From positions 1-64,000 of the forward strand of contig NZ_CP139477.1 of assembly GCF_034259105.1 (NCBI RefSeq): a stretch of 64,000 nt of DNA, in the 5' to 3' direction. Position numbers and translations under genes: made by a program. Below, in pieces: positions 53,094-61,026 of the stretch. This stretch comes from Limosilactobacillus reuteri. Lineage in GTDB: Bacteria; Bacillota; Bacilli; Lactobacillales; Lactobacillaceae. The notes beneath the pieces were generated by a model that did not search any database, was not told where the DNA came from, and saw only the letters and a list, made by a program, of their open reading frames with translations. Every line of letters starts with the position of its first letter. Positions within the stretch are counted from its first letter, which is position 1.

Positions 53094-53981
53094 TCATCCT
53101 TTAGATTTTACAATTGCAAGTAAAATTGCACCTGTTACGAACAGAACAATCCCAATTCCAACATAAACCAATTCTTTTTTGGTTTTCTTTTCACCAAGGA
53201 AGAGAATTCCTCCAATAGTTGAAATGATAACACCTAATTGTGAGAATGAAAAGGCAATTGCGTCACCAGCAGCGCTTGCAGCCATAAGCATAAAGATATT
53301 ACCTACACCAAACATTACTCCATCAATCATATTTTGATAAACATATTTTTCCATTTTAATTTTGAAACGACCCATCACAAGTGCTCCAAAGATCATCCCA
53401 ACTGACATTGGCAAGATAATTGTCAGTGTATCAAAATGAACATTGAACCAAAGTACTGCTAAGTTATTAAAAAGAATAACATAGCTAACATATCCCAAAG
53501 TTGAGTAAGTTAAAGCAATCAATCCTTTAGTATAATTACGTCCTTCTTCAACAACTGCATTTTCTGGGTCACGTTTAGCTGAGAAATAGAACCCAACTAC
53601 CAAAACAGCCATTGCAATAAATCCGAGAATAAATTGAATTTGTTTTGTCCATTCGTGGAAAGCAAAAACCCCAAGCAATCCACCAATTACTAATTGACTT
53701 CCTGATGAAAGTGGACTCGCTACTGAAACACCCATGTATTTCATTGATTTAAACTGACCAAATTGTCCAATTGCCCAAAGCAATCCACCAATAAATCCAA
53801 TTAAGAAAATTTGCCATGTCAACGTTGGCATGCGGAATAAGAAAACAATAAGTGCAAAAACAAAAGCGCCCAAAGTCATTCCAAGTGTTTGTTGATTAGC
53901 ATCACCACCAAATTTATTAGCTACCAATCCGATAGAACCCCAAGCAAAAATTGGAACAAGCGCGAGAAGAACTCCTTGCAT
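53094..53981 (-). CDS. glcU: GlcU/RbsU-family sugar uptake protein
   Basis: The 295-residue protein has ten hydrophobic segments and starts MQGVLLALVPIFAWGSIGLV, typical of the glucose/ribose porter (GRP) family. Conserved motifs include GGLLWAIGQFGQFKSMKYMG and SPLSSGSQLVIGGLLGV. It would import glucose or ribose independent of the PTS by proton symport. AGAGGTA precedes the ATG. It stands alone with its own terminator. GlcU and RbsU cannot be separated by eye. Confidence 0.85.
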   Translation of the reverse strand: MQGVLLALVPIFAWGSIGLVANKFGGDANQQTLGMTLGAFVFALIVFLFRMPTLTWQIFLIGFIGGLLWAIGQFGQFKSMKYMGVSVASPLSSGSQLVIGGLLGVFAFHEWTKQIQFILGFIAMAVLVVGFYFSAKRDPENAVVEEGRNYTKGLIALTYSTLGYVSYVILFNNLAVLWFNVHFDTLTIILPMSVGMIFGALVMGRFKIKMEKYVYQNMIDGVMFGVGNIFMLMAASAAGDAIAFSFSQLGVIISTIGGILFLGEKKTKKELVYVGIGIVLFVTGAILLAIVKSKG

Positions 53982-54095
53982 GTTTATATTTACCTCTTTA
54001 AAATAATTTTTTACACAAATAATTAACCATATCTCTATTTTACTATTTTTTCAATAAAAAAAAAGAGATAAAAGAATACACAAGAACCATAACTG

Positions 54096-55371
54096 TGGCT
54101 CTACGTCAACTGGTGTTGAAGAATAAATTTATCATTTGAGGCGGTTCTCCATTTGGGGAGCCGTCTTTGTCATGTTATGCCGTGATTTGGTAGATTCGTT
54201 TGAAGAAGTTCAGCTGATTCTTGAAGCCAAAACAGGATCGTTTGAGTGACTTGATGAGTCGGTTAATCCCTTCGATCGGTCCGTTGGAATAAGGGCTGGT
54301 GACAGCGGCGAGAACAGCGACTTTGTGTCGCTTAAGCGTCGCGATCGTCATGTCCATTGCCGTACCGCTTGGCTTGTAAGTAGCTAACAGGTTTGCCAGT
54401 TCCGCGGGATGTTTCTTCACCATCAAAGCATCATGAAGCGCTAAGTAGGTCTCGTAGGTTTGCTTGAGCTTGGGCTCAGTATCAAGTGCGATATCGATGG
54501 CCTCGTGTTGCGTGACGTCTTGGGCCTTGGGGGAAACCTCATGAATAATCGTCTGATAAGCTGCGTTCATGTCCATGGTGACCGTCTGGACCCGAGTGCG
54601 TTCAGCGAGTGAATAATGAGCGATGAAGAAGTTTTTAATCGTGCGGTTGAATCGATCACCAAGCAAGGCAATCAGACGATGTGAATCGGCATCAAGACAG
54701 ATAAACGACATCATGCCATGAGTGGAACGGAACTCATCAAAGCAGAGTCGCGTGGGTAGCCGGCGAGCCGGTCGGAGTTTGAGATTTTGGTCAATGATCA
54801 GTTGAACCGAGGAAGCTGAGATCCCGATAATACGGGCGATGGTTTTGAATGGCAACCGTTCATGCGCTAACTTCATGATTCGCTCTGTCATTTGAGCGGC
54901 GATCGTGTGGTTGGGTTGCACGAGTGGCGTCTTGGCACTGACTGTGTGGTAACAGTTATGACAGCGCCATCGTTGCTTGTGCAAGTCAATGACTGTCGGT
55001 ATTTACCCCGTTTAGGACGCGCACGTGGGCCGTGTAAAACCCGTTAGGGTGCAAGGCATCAAAGCCACACAGTGGGCACCGGGTTAACCGGTAAGTCAGC
55101 TCGGCATCAATCACATGATACTGGCGACGACGTACCCAGTTGCCGCAATATTCATGACGAACAAAGGCTACTTTGATATTATGGTCTGGTATTTTAAGGA
55201 CGGAAAGTGTAGGATCGTATTGGGACATTTACTCATAACCTCGCTTGCTTTTGGTTTCGACGCTAACAAGCATACATAGCATGGACACTGAGTAGGTGTC
55301 TTTTTGCGTTATCCAAAAAGGGCCTACACGTTCAGTGCTGATTATTTCTCAACACCAGAAAGTGTAGACCC
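54096..55371 (-). mobile_element. Degenerate ISL3-family element (third type)
   Basis: Ends GGCTCTACGTCAACTGGTG (left) and GGGTCTACACTTTCTGGTG (right, read inward) are recognisable, both followed by TTGA. The right end folds into a long hairpin up to about 55320. The transposase inside is broken. Confidence 0.8.
54175..55228 (-). pseudogene. ISL3-family transposase, frameshifted and internally deleted
   Basis: The N-terminal frame (54986-55228) with CPLCGFDALHPNGFYTAHVR stops, and the rest (54175-54984, from HKQRWRCHNCYHTV) lies in another frame; the shift is around 54995-55010. In addition, residues between VTMDMNAAYQTIIHEVSPKA and the C-terminal GPIEGINRLIK are too few: about 80 residues including the conserved DRFHI region are missing. 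Confidence 0.8.
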
Positions 55372-55403
55372 TTTTATATTACAATTCCTGCCAAAAGCAG
55401 TTA

Positions 55404-55480
55404 AATCAACGTCCGCGCAAAGTGTTAAATTATGAAACCCCATATGAAGTATTTTTTGACAAACCGTTGCACTTAGTTTG
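55404..55480 (+). mobile_element. IS30-type transposase C-terminal scrap
   Basis: The short frame NQRPRKVLNYETPYEVFF followed by DKPLHLV and a stop is the typical C-terminus of IS30 transposases. CACTTAGTTTGACAATTCGC after it resembles an IS30 end. Nothing else of the element remains. Confidence 0.6.
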
Positions 55481-55500
55481 ACAATTCGCCAGATAAATAA

Positions 55501-55537
55501 AAGCAAGCACCTATGTAAAAAAGTGCCTGCTTTGATT
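55501..55537. terminator. Hairpin downstream of the Asp23 operon, left arm
   Basis: AAGCAaGCAC and GTGCcTGCTT pair around a 12-nt loop. It could terminate the minus-strand Asp23 operon; 55538-55663 hold no other feature I can support. Confidence 0.5.
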
Positions 55538-55664
55538 AATTATCAAAAAAATTCCAATCTATATTTATAAAGGGTTATCTCACCAATTTAAATATTGATT
55601 AACTGATCTTCAATTGCTCAATTATTTACGTTCTAAGAAGCCTAATACAGATAAATTCGGCTAA

Positions 55665-55805
55665 TTATCCATGTAATTTTTGTTGCAATGTATCACCAAT
55701 GCCATCTACTTTCTTAGCAGCCAAGACGGTGCCACCGATGAGGACACCACCTACAATGAGCGTAGAAGCGATCATAAACTTAAATACACTTTTTAAGACG
55801 TCCAT
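55665..55805 (-). CDS. 46-residue envelope-associated small protein, left copy
   Basis: ATG 55805 with AAGGGGGA upstream; the protein starts MDVLKSVFKFMIASTLIVGG, one transmembrane helix with GGVLIGGTVLAA, then an amphipathic end KKVDGIGDTLQQKLHG. It is the last gene of the Asp23 operon. It is identical in length and layout to the right copy at 58834. Function unknown. Confidence 0.65.
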   Translation of the reverse strand: MDVLKSVFKFMIASTLIVGGVLIGGTVLAAKKVDGIGDTLQQKLHG

Positions 55806-55816
55806 AAAATTCCCCC

Positions 55817-56068
55817 TTACTTTTTACTGGTTCGACCAACAACTAATGAAACAATCAGAACTAAAATAATTGCTCCGATGATCGATGGTATCAATGCCAT
55901 GCCAGCTAACGAAGGGCCCCAAGTGCCAAGGAGCCCTTGGCCAATCCACGCACCGATTAAACCAGCTACGATGTTTGCAATCCAGCCCATAGCAGCACCA
56001 CGGTTAGTGATTGCGCTAGCAATGGCACCAATGATTGCCCCGACAATTAATGACCATATAAGTCCCAT
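55817..56068 (-). CDS. GlsB-family membrane protein, left copy
   Basis: The 83-residue protein has three hydrophobic segments (GLIWSLIVGAIIGAIASAI, MGWIANIVAGLIGAWIGQ, IPSIIGAIILVLIVSLVVG) of the transglycosylase-associated/GlsB family. It follows asp23 by 14 bp. In Staphylococcus, GlsB-like proteins are part of the sigma-B/Asp23 envelope-stress locus; a similar role is inferred. Confidence 0.85.
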   Translation of the reverse strand: MGLIWSLIVGAIIGAIASAITNRGAAMGWIANIVAGLIGAWIGQGLLGTWGPSLAGMALIPSIIGAIILVLIVSLVVGRTSKK

Positions 56069-56082
56069 ATTTACTCACTCCC

Positions 56083-56625
56083 TTAGTTAACACGACTAGA
56101 TTTATTGTCAGACGTTACTTTATCAACGCTGTCACCTAATTTTTCCTTCGATTTCTTTGCGCCCTTACTGACGGCTTCCTTCGTTTTGTCTGTGGCATCG
56201 CTCACGCGATCTTGCAGAGAAGTCGAATCTTTTTCATATTGCTCCTTTGTCTTGATATCAACAACATTCACATTTACCTCAATTACTTCTAATTCGGTCA
56301 TATTCTTTACTTCCCGAACGATAACATTTTTGATCTTGTCATACAGTTTAGAAATATCAATGCCGTATTCAGCAACAATGTCGAGATCCGCTGCAACCTG
56401 CTTTTTTCCAACCTCTACATCAATTCCTGATGTGACATCTGAAGTATTAACTAGTTTTTCAGCAATATTTGAGAAAAAGCCGCCATCTACGGTTAATAAG
56501 CCATCTACTTCAGAAAGTGCGATACCAATGATCTTTTGAATAACCTTATCATCAAATGTTAAATTGCCTTTAACACCAGACTTTTCGTTAGTTGTTGTTT
56601 TCTCACTTGGCGTTACATTCTGCAT
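56083..56625 (-). CDS. asp23: Asp23/Gls24-family envelope stress protein, left copy
   Basis: The 180-residue protein has the Asp23 core: GNLTFDDKVIQKIIGIALSE, then SDVTSGIDVEVGKKQVAADL and VREVKNMTELEVIEVNVNVV. The C-terminal tail is charged and repetitive (KTKEAVSKGAKKSKEKLGDS), like CsbD or LEA-type tails. Asp23 sits under the membrane, anchored by AmaP. AAGGAGG precedes the ATG. Versus the right copy: Ala/Val and Lys/Thr substitutions. Confidence 0.9.
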   Translation of the reverse strand: MQNVTPSEKTTTNEKSGVKGNLTFDDKVIQKIIGIALSEVDGLLTVDGGFFSNIAEKLVNTSDVTSGIDVEVGKKQVAADLDIVAEYGIDISKLYDKIKNVIVREVKNMTELEVIEVNVNVVDIKTKEQYEKDSTSLQDRVSDATDKTKEAVSKGAKKSKEKLGDSVDKVTSDNKSSRVN

Positions 56626-56652
56626 AATTTTTCCTCCTTATAATTCAAACAG

Positions 56653-56838
56653 TTATTTAAAAACATTTGTTAAGATACCAGTTTTTTGAATATAATAACC
56701 CGCGGTAATCCCGATTGCCATAAAAATCAAAACAAAAAGCGTCTTGAAAAATCCAAAAGTGATGATAAGGACCGCTAAGAGCAATCCCATAATTCCACCA
56801 ATTAGTGGCCAAAAATAGGCTTTAATGAGTTCGGTCAC
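56653..56838 (-). CDS. DUF2273 small membrane protein, left copy
   Basis: The 61-residue protein begins with GTG at 56838 behind AGGAGGTG and has two hydrophobic segments (AYFWPLIGGIMGLLLAVLII and LFVLIFMAIGITAGYYIQKT). DUF2273 proteins accompany AmaP and Asp23 in Gram-positive operons. It is identical to the right copy. Confidence 0.85.
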   Translation of the reverse strand: MTELIKAYFWPLIGGIMGLLLAVLIITFGFFKTLFVLIFMAIGITAGYYIQKTGILTNVFK

Positions 56839-56849
56839 GATATCACCTC

Positions 56850-57410
56850 CTAGACAACTCGAGATTTATGCACATTAGCGTCCGACTCATTAAAATCAAC
56901 GAGTCTGATTTTAATTTTTTTCTGTTCAGAAATTCCAAGACAAATACGCAAATCTTTTTTTAATTGATTAAGAAAATTTGCAGTCTGTTTCTTGGCATTG
57001 ACTGAATTTAGTAGATCACCCGATATTTTAAGTGTGATCCCTTTTCGTGATAACTTAGATGATACCTTGGGGTTGCCAATAAAGGGTTCATGTTGAAGTG
57101 CTGAAAGCGCAAAATGTTCAATAGCTTTCTTACTGACGGTCACTTGACCATCAGACTTTTGATGAAGATATAATGATTGTGCCCGTGGCCAAAAAAGTGT
57201 GATAAGCAAAAAAATAATTAACAGTACCGCCAGAATTACTCCACTCCAAAAGAGGTATATCGGTTCGTACTGCTCCAACCAACCAAGCTTTAATGACATG
57301 GGTGTACTAGTACCAATGGCCGTTGACCAATTTTTAAAGACAAGAACTATGGATAAAGGAAATGCAAGGATAATAGCAACTACTATTAATGCCTTAAATA
57401 TAAATCTCAT
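56850..57410 (-). CDS. amaP: AmaP, alkaline shock response membrane anchor
   Basis: The start ATG 57410 (MRFIFKALIVVAIILAFPLS) has AAAGGAGG upstream, favoured over an upstream in-frame ATG; 186 residues. There are two transmembrane helices (about 5-25 and 52-75) followed by a cytoplasmic domain of the AmaP type (VTVSKKAIEHFALSAL, ISGDLLNSV). It anchors Asp23 to the membrane. It is the first gene of the left operon. The right arm keeps only its last 16 codons. Confidence 0.85.
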   Translation of the reverse strand: MRFIFKALIVVAIILAFPLSIVLVFKNWSTAIGTSTPMSLKLGWLEQYEPIYLFWSGVILAVLLIIFLLITLFWPRAQSLYLHQKSDGQVTVSKKAIEHFALSALQHEPFIGNPKVSSKLSRKGITLKISGDLLNSVNAKKQTANFLNQLKKDLRICLGISEQKKIKIRLVDFNESDANVHKSRVV

Positions 57411-57515
57411 ATCACCGCCTCCTTTACCATAGTTATAGCACAACAGGTAGTGATGATGAAACTATATGCTCTTATAAGGAACCAATTAAGATTTTTATTT
57501 GACTAAACCAATCTA

Positions 57516-57546
57516 GCCACTAGGGTATACCCTAGTGGCCGTTTTT
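57516..57546 (+). terminator. Perfect palindromic terminator
   Basis: GCCACTAGGGTA is followed immediately by its reverse complement TACCCTAGTGGC (57516-57539) and then GTTTTT. It lies in the spacer between the inverted arms and has no obvious gene of its own. Confidence 0.7.
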
Positions 57547-57574
57547 GATCCATTATCAATGGCTTTTTAAATTA

Positions 57575-57628
57575 GGGCCTAGTACTTTGGGAATGGAAAT
57601 ACTTTCCAACACCAAAAATTCTAGACCC
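57575..57628. mobile_element. Solo ISL3-type end
   Basis: GGGCCTAGTAC ... CAACACCAAAAATTCTAGACCC matches the layout of the hairpin end of the ISL3 element at about 55320-55371 (GGGCCTACACG ... CAACACCAGAAAGTGTAGACCC) with divergence. No transposase remains. Confidence 0.6.
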
Positions 57629-57693
57629 GATTATTTTTGTTAAACGAGATTTCTATATATAATGGAATTATAAATTTACTGTTGGAGGTTTTT

Positions 57694-57804
57694 ATGACTG
57701 ATTTATTTGCAGATGGGACTATCTCTATCCATGGAGCTCAAGAAAATAACTTAGTTGATTTTAATGAGTTGGACGCTAATGTGCATAAATCTCGAGTTGT
57801 CTAG
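57694..57804 (+). pseudogene. Chimeric 36-codon frame: UvrA-like N-terminus joined to AmaP C-terminus
   Basis: ATG 57694 with GGAGG upstream starts MTDLFADGTISIHGAQENNL; the I.I.GAQENNL stretch is the usual start of UvrA-type ABC excinuclease proteins. After VDFNE the frame becomes LDANVHKSRVV and stops, which is the C-terminus of AmaP from the left arm (SDANVHKSRVV). The joint lies in the shared GTTGATTTTAATGA. The frame ends just before the ribosome binding site of DUF2273, so the right arm of the operon is now driven by the promoter and RBS of the foreign gene. Confidence 0.75.
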
Positions 57805-57815
57805 GAGGTGATATC

Positions 57816-58001
57816 GTGACCGAACTCATTAAAGCCTATTTTTGGCCACTAATTGGTGGAATTATGGGATTGCTCTTAGCGGTCCTTATCATCACTTTTG
57901 GATTTTTCAAGACGCTTTTTGTTTTGATTTTTATGGCAATCGGGATTACCGCGGGTTATTATATTCAAAAAACTGGTATCTTAACAAATGTTTTTAAATA
58001 A
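57816..58001 (+). CDS. DUF2273 small membrane protein, right copy
   Basis: This is identical in translation to the left copy (61 residues, GTG start behind AGGAGGTG, two membrane segments). It is the first complete gene of the right operon, which lacks amaP. Confidence 0.85.
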   Translation: MTELIKAYFWPLIGGIMGLLLAVLIITFGFFKTLFVLIFMAIGITAGYYIQKTGILTNVFK

Positions 58002-58028
58002 CTGTTTGAATTATAAGGAGGAAAAATT

Positions 58029-58571
58029 ATGCAGAATGTAACGCCAAGTGAGAAAACAACAACTAACGAAAAGTCTGGTGTTAAAGGCAATTTAACATTT
58101 GATGATAAGGTTATTCAAAAGATCATTGGTATCGCACTTTCTGAAGTAGATGGCTTATTAACCGTAGATGGCGGCTTTTTCTCAAATATTGCTGAAAAAC
58201 TAGTTAATACTTCAGATGTCACATCAGGAATTGATGTAGAGGTTGGAAAAAAGCAGGTTGCAGTGGATCTCGACATTGTTGCTGAATACGGCATTGATAT
58301 TTCTAAACTGTATGACAAGATCAAAAATGTTATCGTTCGGGAAGTAAAGAATATGACCGAATTAGAAGTAATTGAGGTAAATGTGAATGTTGTTGATATC
58401 AAGACAAAGGAGCAATATGAAAAAGATTCGACTTCTCTGCAAGATCGCGTGAGCGATGCCACAGACAAAACGAAGGAAGCCGTCAGTAAGGGCGCAAAGA
58501 AATCGAAGGAAACATTAGGTGACAGCGTTGATAAAGTAACGTCTGACAATAAATCTAGTCGTGTTAACTAA
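58029..58571 (+). CDS. asp23: Asp23/Gls24-family protein, right copy
   Basis: The 180-residue protein is the same as the left copy except Val for Ala in KKQVAVDLD and Thr for Lys in KSKETLGDS. AAGGAGG precedes the ATG. With no AmaP in this operon, its membrane anchoring must depend on the left copy's AmaP or a chromosomal one. Confidence 0.9.
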   Translation: MQNVTPSEKTTTNEKSGVKGNLTFDDKVIQKIIGIALSEVDGLLTVDGGFFSNIAEKLVNTSDVTSGIDVEVGKKQVAVDLDIVAEYGIDISKLYDKIKNVIVREVKNMTELEVIEVNVNVVDIKTKEQYEKDSTSLQDRVSDATDKTKEAVSKGAKKSKETLGDSVDKVTSDNKSSRVN

Positions 58572-58585
58572 GGGAGTGAGTAAAT

Positions 58586-58822
58586 ATGGGACTTATTTGG
58601 TCATTAATCGTCGGGGCAATCATTGGGGCCATTGCTGGCGCAGCTGCTATGGGCTGGATTGCAAACATCGTAGCTGGTTTAATCGGTGCGTGGATTGGTC
58701 AAGGGCTCCTTGGCACTTGGGGCCCTTCGTTAGCTGGCATGGCATTGATACCATCGATCATCGGAGCAATTATTTTAGTTCTGATTGTTTCATTAGTTGT
58801 TGGTCGAACCAGTAAAAAGTAA
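58586..58822 (+). CDS. GlsB-family membrane protein, right copy with 5-residue deletion
   Basis: At 78 residues it lacks five residues of the left copy in the loop after the first helix (AIASAITNRGAAMGW became AIAGAAAMGW). The deletion is in frame and the three hydrophobic segments remain, so it is probably functional. Confidence 0.85.
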   Translation: MGLIWSLIVGAIIGAIAGAAAMGWIANIVAGLIGAWIGQGLLGTWGPSLAGMALIPSIIGAIILVLIVSLVVGRTSKK

Positions 58823-58833
58823 GGGAGAATTTT

Positions 58834-58974
58834 ATGGACGTTTTGAAAAGTGTATTTAAGTTTATGATCGCTTCTACGCTCATTGTAGGTGGTGTTCTCA
58901 TCGGCGGCACCGTCTTGGCTGCTAAGAAGGTAGATGGCATTGGTGATACGTTACAACAAAAATTACATGGATAA
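58834..58974 (+). CDS. 46-residue envelope-associated small protein, right copy
   Basis: ATG 58834, 11 bp after glsB, with AAGGGAGA upstream. It has one membrane helix and an amphipathic C-terminus, as in the left copy. The conserved frame in both arms supports it as a true gene. Confidence 0.65.
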   Translation: MDVLKSVFKFMIASTLIVGGVLIGGTVLAAKKVDGIGDTLQQKLHG

Positions 58975-58976
58975 TT

Positions 58977-59190
58977 GGTAGATTGTAAAATTTAAGTTGA
59001 ACATTTAAGTGGACAGAAAAACCCATCAAGGTCTTTAATGGTGTTGCTAAACTAAATCCATTGAAAGAAGGACCTTTATGGGCACCACTATCTTATCATT
59101 TTCAGACCGCGTTGTCATTGAAACACTTCATAACGAGAAACGTTCCTTACAGTATATCGCTAATTACTTAGGCTTTAGTAAAACCACACA
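58977..59190 (+). mobile_element. IS30 (ISLpl1-like) 5' scrap
   Basis: It starts GGTAGATTG at the edge of the right arm and carries the leader and about the first 35 codons of the transposase (ILSFSDRVVIETLHNEKRS), more diverged than the other copies. It ends abruptly at the promoter region of the multicopper oxidase. Confidence 0.75.
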
Positions 59191-59197
59191 CCGGTAG

Positions 59198-59270
59198 TTG
59201 ACCTGACGCTTGTGATTCATTACAATAAACGTGACGAAGGCGGTACAGGGGACCTCTCCGGTACCGTCTT
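59198..59270 (+). promoter_or_regulatory. Promoter and leader hairpin of the multicopper oxidase gene
   Basis: TTGACC (59198-59203), 17 bp, TACAAT (59221-59226). The transcript would start with a strong GC-rich hairpin (GGCGGTAC, inner AGGGG/CTCC, GTACCGTC) followed by TTTATT, directly before the ribosome binding site at about 59281-59287. This may act as an attenuator. Confidence 0.6.
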
Positions 59271-59294
59271 TATTCATTTGAAGGAGGAATCGTA

Positions 59295-60833
59295 ATGGCA
59301 GAAGAAAAAGTTATCAATAACTACTTCTATGATGAAGCGGCTTACGATTATCACGACGCAGGGTACGTTCCGCTGAAAGAACCGCAGACGCCCCAGCAGC
59401 CCTTAAATATTCCTGGACTCTTGAAACCGGATAAGGAAACGGCCACGGATATGTATTACACCATCGTGGCCCAGACAGGTGAGGTACAGCTCCTTCCCGG
59501 GAAGAAGACGCAGACCTGGGGCTACAATGGTCCCCTGTTAGGCAAGACGGTGGTCTTTAAACGGGGCAAGACGATTCACGTCCACCTGGTCAACCACCTA
59601 CCCGAGGTCACAACTTTCCACTGGCACGGCCTTGCTATTCCAGGGCCCATCGAGGATGGTGGCTGCCATGCCCCAGTCTATCCTGGCAAGAGCCGGGACG
59701 TCACCTTCAAAATTAACCAGCCAGCTGCCTTTGTTTGGCTCCACGCCCACCCGTGTCCGTCAACGGCAGAGCAGGTTTGGCATGGTCTGGCTGGCGGTGC
59801 TATCGTCCAGGACGACCATGAGGCTAGTCTGCCACTACCACGGAACTACGGGGTTGACGATATCCCAATCATCCTGCAAGACCGTCGTTTCCACAAGGAC
59901 AACCAGTGGGATTACCAGGCCGACTACGATCCAGATGGCGTCGCGGGCCCAACGCCAATGATTAACGGGACAATTAATCCGTACTTTGACGTCACTACCC
60001 AAAAGGTCCGGCTTCGTTTCCTCGATGGGGCCAACCGGCGAGAATTTCGGTTGCACTTCAGTGATGATTTAGAATTCACCCAGATTGCCGGTGACCTAAG
60101 TCTTCTGCCACACCCGGTCAAAATGGCCAAGCTGCTGATCACCTGTGCTGAACGACAGGAAATCATCGTTGACTTTGGTAAGTATAAGCCGGGCGATGTG
60201 GTCACCCTGTACTCCGACGATGTCCCGCTGGTCCACTTCCGGATTCATGAATTTAAGCCGGACCACACCACGCTTCCGCAACAGCTCTTTGAAACGCCAG
60301 ACCCAGCAGTTGATCCCGACCTGCCTGTTCACCACGTTACCCTTGATGGGATGGACGAATCCGTAGCGATGAACGGTAAGAAGTTCAAGATGGACCGGAT
60401 CGACTACAAGATGCCACTGCATAAGGCCCAGATTTGGGACATTGAGAACACCAATCCAGCTCCTGGCATGATTCACCCCTACCACATGCACGGGACGGCC
60501 TTTGAAGTGATTTCTCGTGATAGACACGCTCCTTACCCGAATGAGCGCGGGCTGAAGGATACCGTTGCAGTCAACCCGGGTGAGCATGTTCGAATCAAAG
60601 TCTGGTTCAACGTGGCTGGAGTCTTTATGTACCATTGCCATATCATCGAACACGAAGATGGTGGGATGATGGCCCAATTGCAAGTTGTTGACCCAGCCGA
60701 CCCGGACAAGAAGTATCATTTGATGAACCACATGACGCTGATGAAGGCCTTTGCCGAGGAGCGGCACGTACCGATGGACCAGCTTTGGCTCGGTGGGATG
60801 GATTCCTATAAGAAGATGGGAATGGAGATGTAG
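59295..60833 (+). CDS. Multicopper oxidase (laccase/CotA-like), cytoplasmic
   Basis: The 512-residue protein has all four copper-binding blocks: HWHG (109-112), LHAHPCPST, HPYHMHGTAFE, and YHCHIIEHEDGGMM with the type 1 Cys448 and axial Met. It has no signal peptide. AAGGAGG precedes the ATG. Enzymes of this type in lactobacilli and pediococci oxidise phenolics and have been linked to biogenic amine breakdown; in-vivo function is not shown by the sequence. Its codon usage is clearly more GC-rich than that of the neighbours, which suggests acquisition from a higher-GC lactobacillus. Confidence 0.9.
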   Translation: MAEEKVINNYFYDEAAYDYHDAGYVPLKEPQTPQQPLNIPGLLKPDKETATDMYYTIVAQTGEVQLLPGKKTQTWGYNGPLLGKTVVFKRGKTIHVHLVNHLPEVTTFHWHGLAIPGPIEDGGCHAPVYPGKSRDVTFKINQPAAFVWLHAHPCPSTAEQVWHGLAGGAIVQDDHEASLPLPRNYGVDDIPIILQDRRFHKDNQWDYQADYDPDGVAGPTPMINGTINPYFDVTTQKVRLRFLDGANRREFRLHFSDDLEFTQIAGDLSLLPHPVKMAKLLITCAERQEIIVDFGKYKPGDVVTLYSDDVPLVHFRIHEFKPDHTTLPQQLFETPDPAVDPDLPVHHVTLDGMDESVAMNGKKFKMDRIDYKMPLHKAQIWDIENTNPAPGMIHPYHMHGTAFEVISRDRHAPYPNERGLKDTVAVNPGEHVRIKVWFNVAGVFMYHCHIIEHEDGGMMAQLQVVDPADPDKKYHLMNHMTLMKAFAEERHVPMDQLWLGGMDSYKKMGMEM

Positions 60834-60926
60834 CTCGCTGTGGCCCAAAAAATAAGAGTTAAAAATATTTGAATTGAAGCTGGCTAGTAGAAAAATAATC
60901 TTCATAATTTGCCAAAGCAGATCCGC

Positions 60927-61026
60927 TTAGTCAGTAAATCCTAGATGAAAAAGCAATTCTTTATAGGAAGCAGGATTTTCTTCAAGGTGAGCTCGGTGGC
61001 CGGCGATTTGCCATTCAGAATATAAA
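60927..61026 (-). pseudogene. 3' end of an unknown gene cut by IS30
   Basis: A minus-strand frame entering from the IS30 border reads LYSEWQIAGHRAHLEENPAS then YKELLFHLGFTD and stops at 60927. It looks like a genuine protein C-terminus. I cannot name the family from about 32 residues. Confidence 0.4.

Larger units (their letters stand above)
55664..58976. repeat. Inverted duplication of the Asp23 operon, arms about 1.2 kb
   Basis: The left arm (about 55664-56902, genes on minus) and the right arm (about 57757-58976, genes on plus) carry the same gene order: last codons of amaP, DUF2273, asp23, glsB, 46-residue protein. They differ by a few substitutions and a 15-bp deletion in the right glsB. 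Between them are amaP (left) and an unrelated spacer with an ISL3 end scrap. Confidence 0.9.

Noticed and set aside
60096..60905. 269-residue minus-strand frame opposite the multicopper oxidase
   Set aside because: It exists because of the high GC content of the oxidase; it has no start signal or domain.
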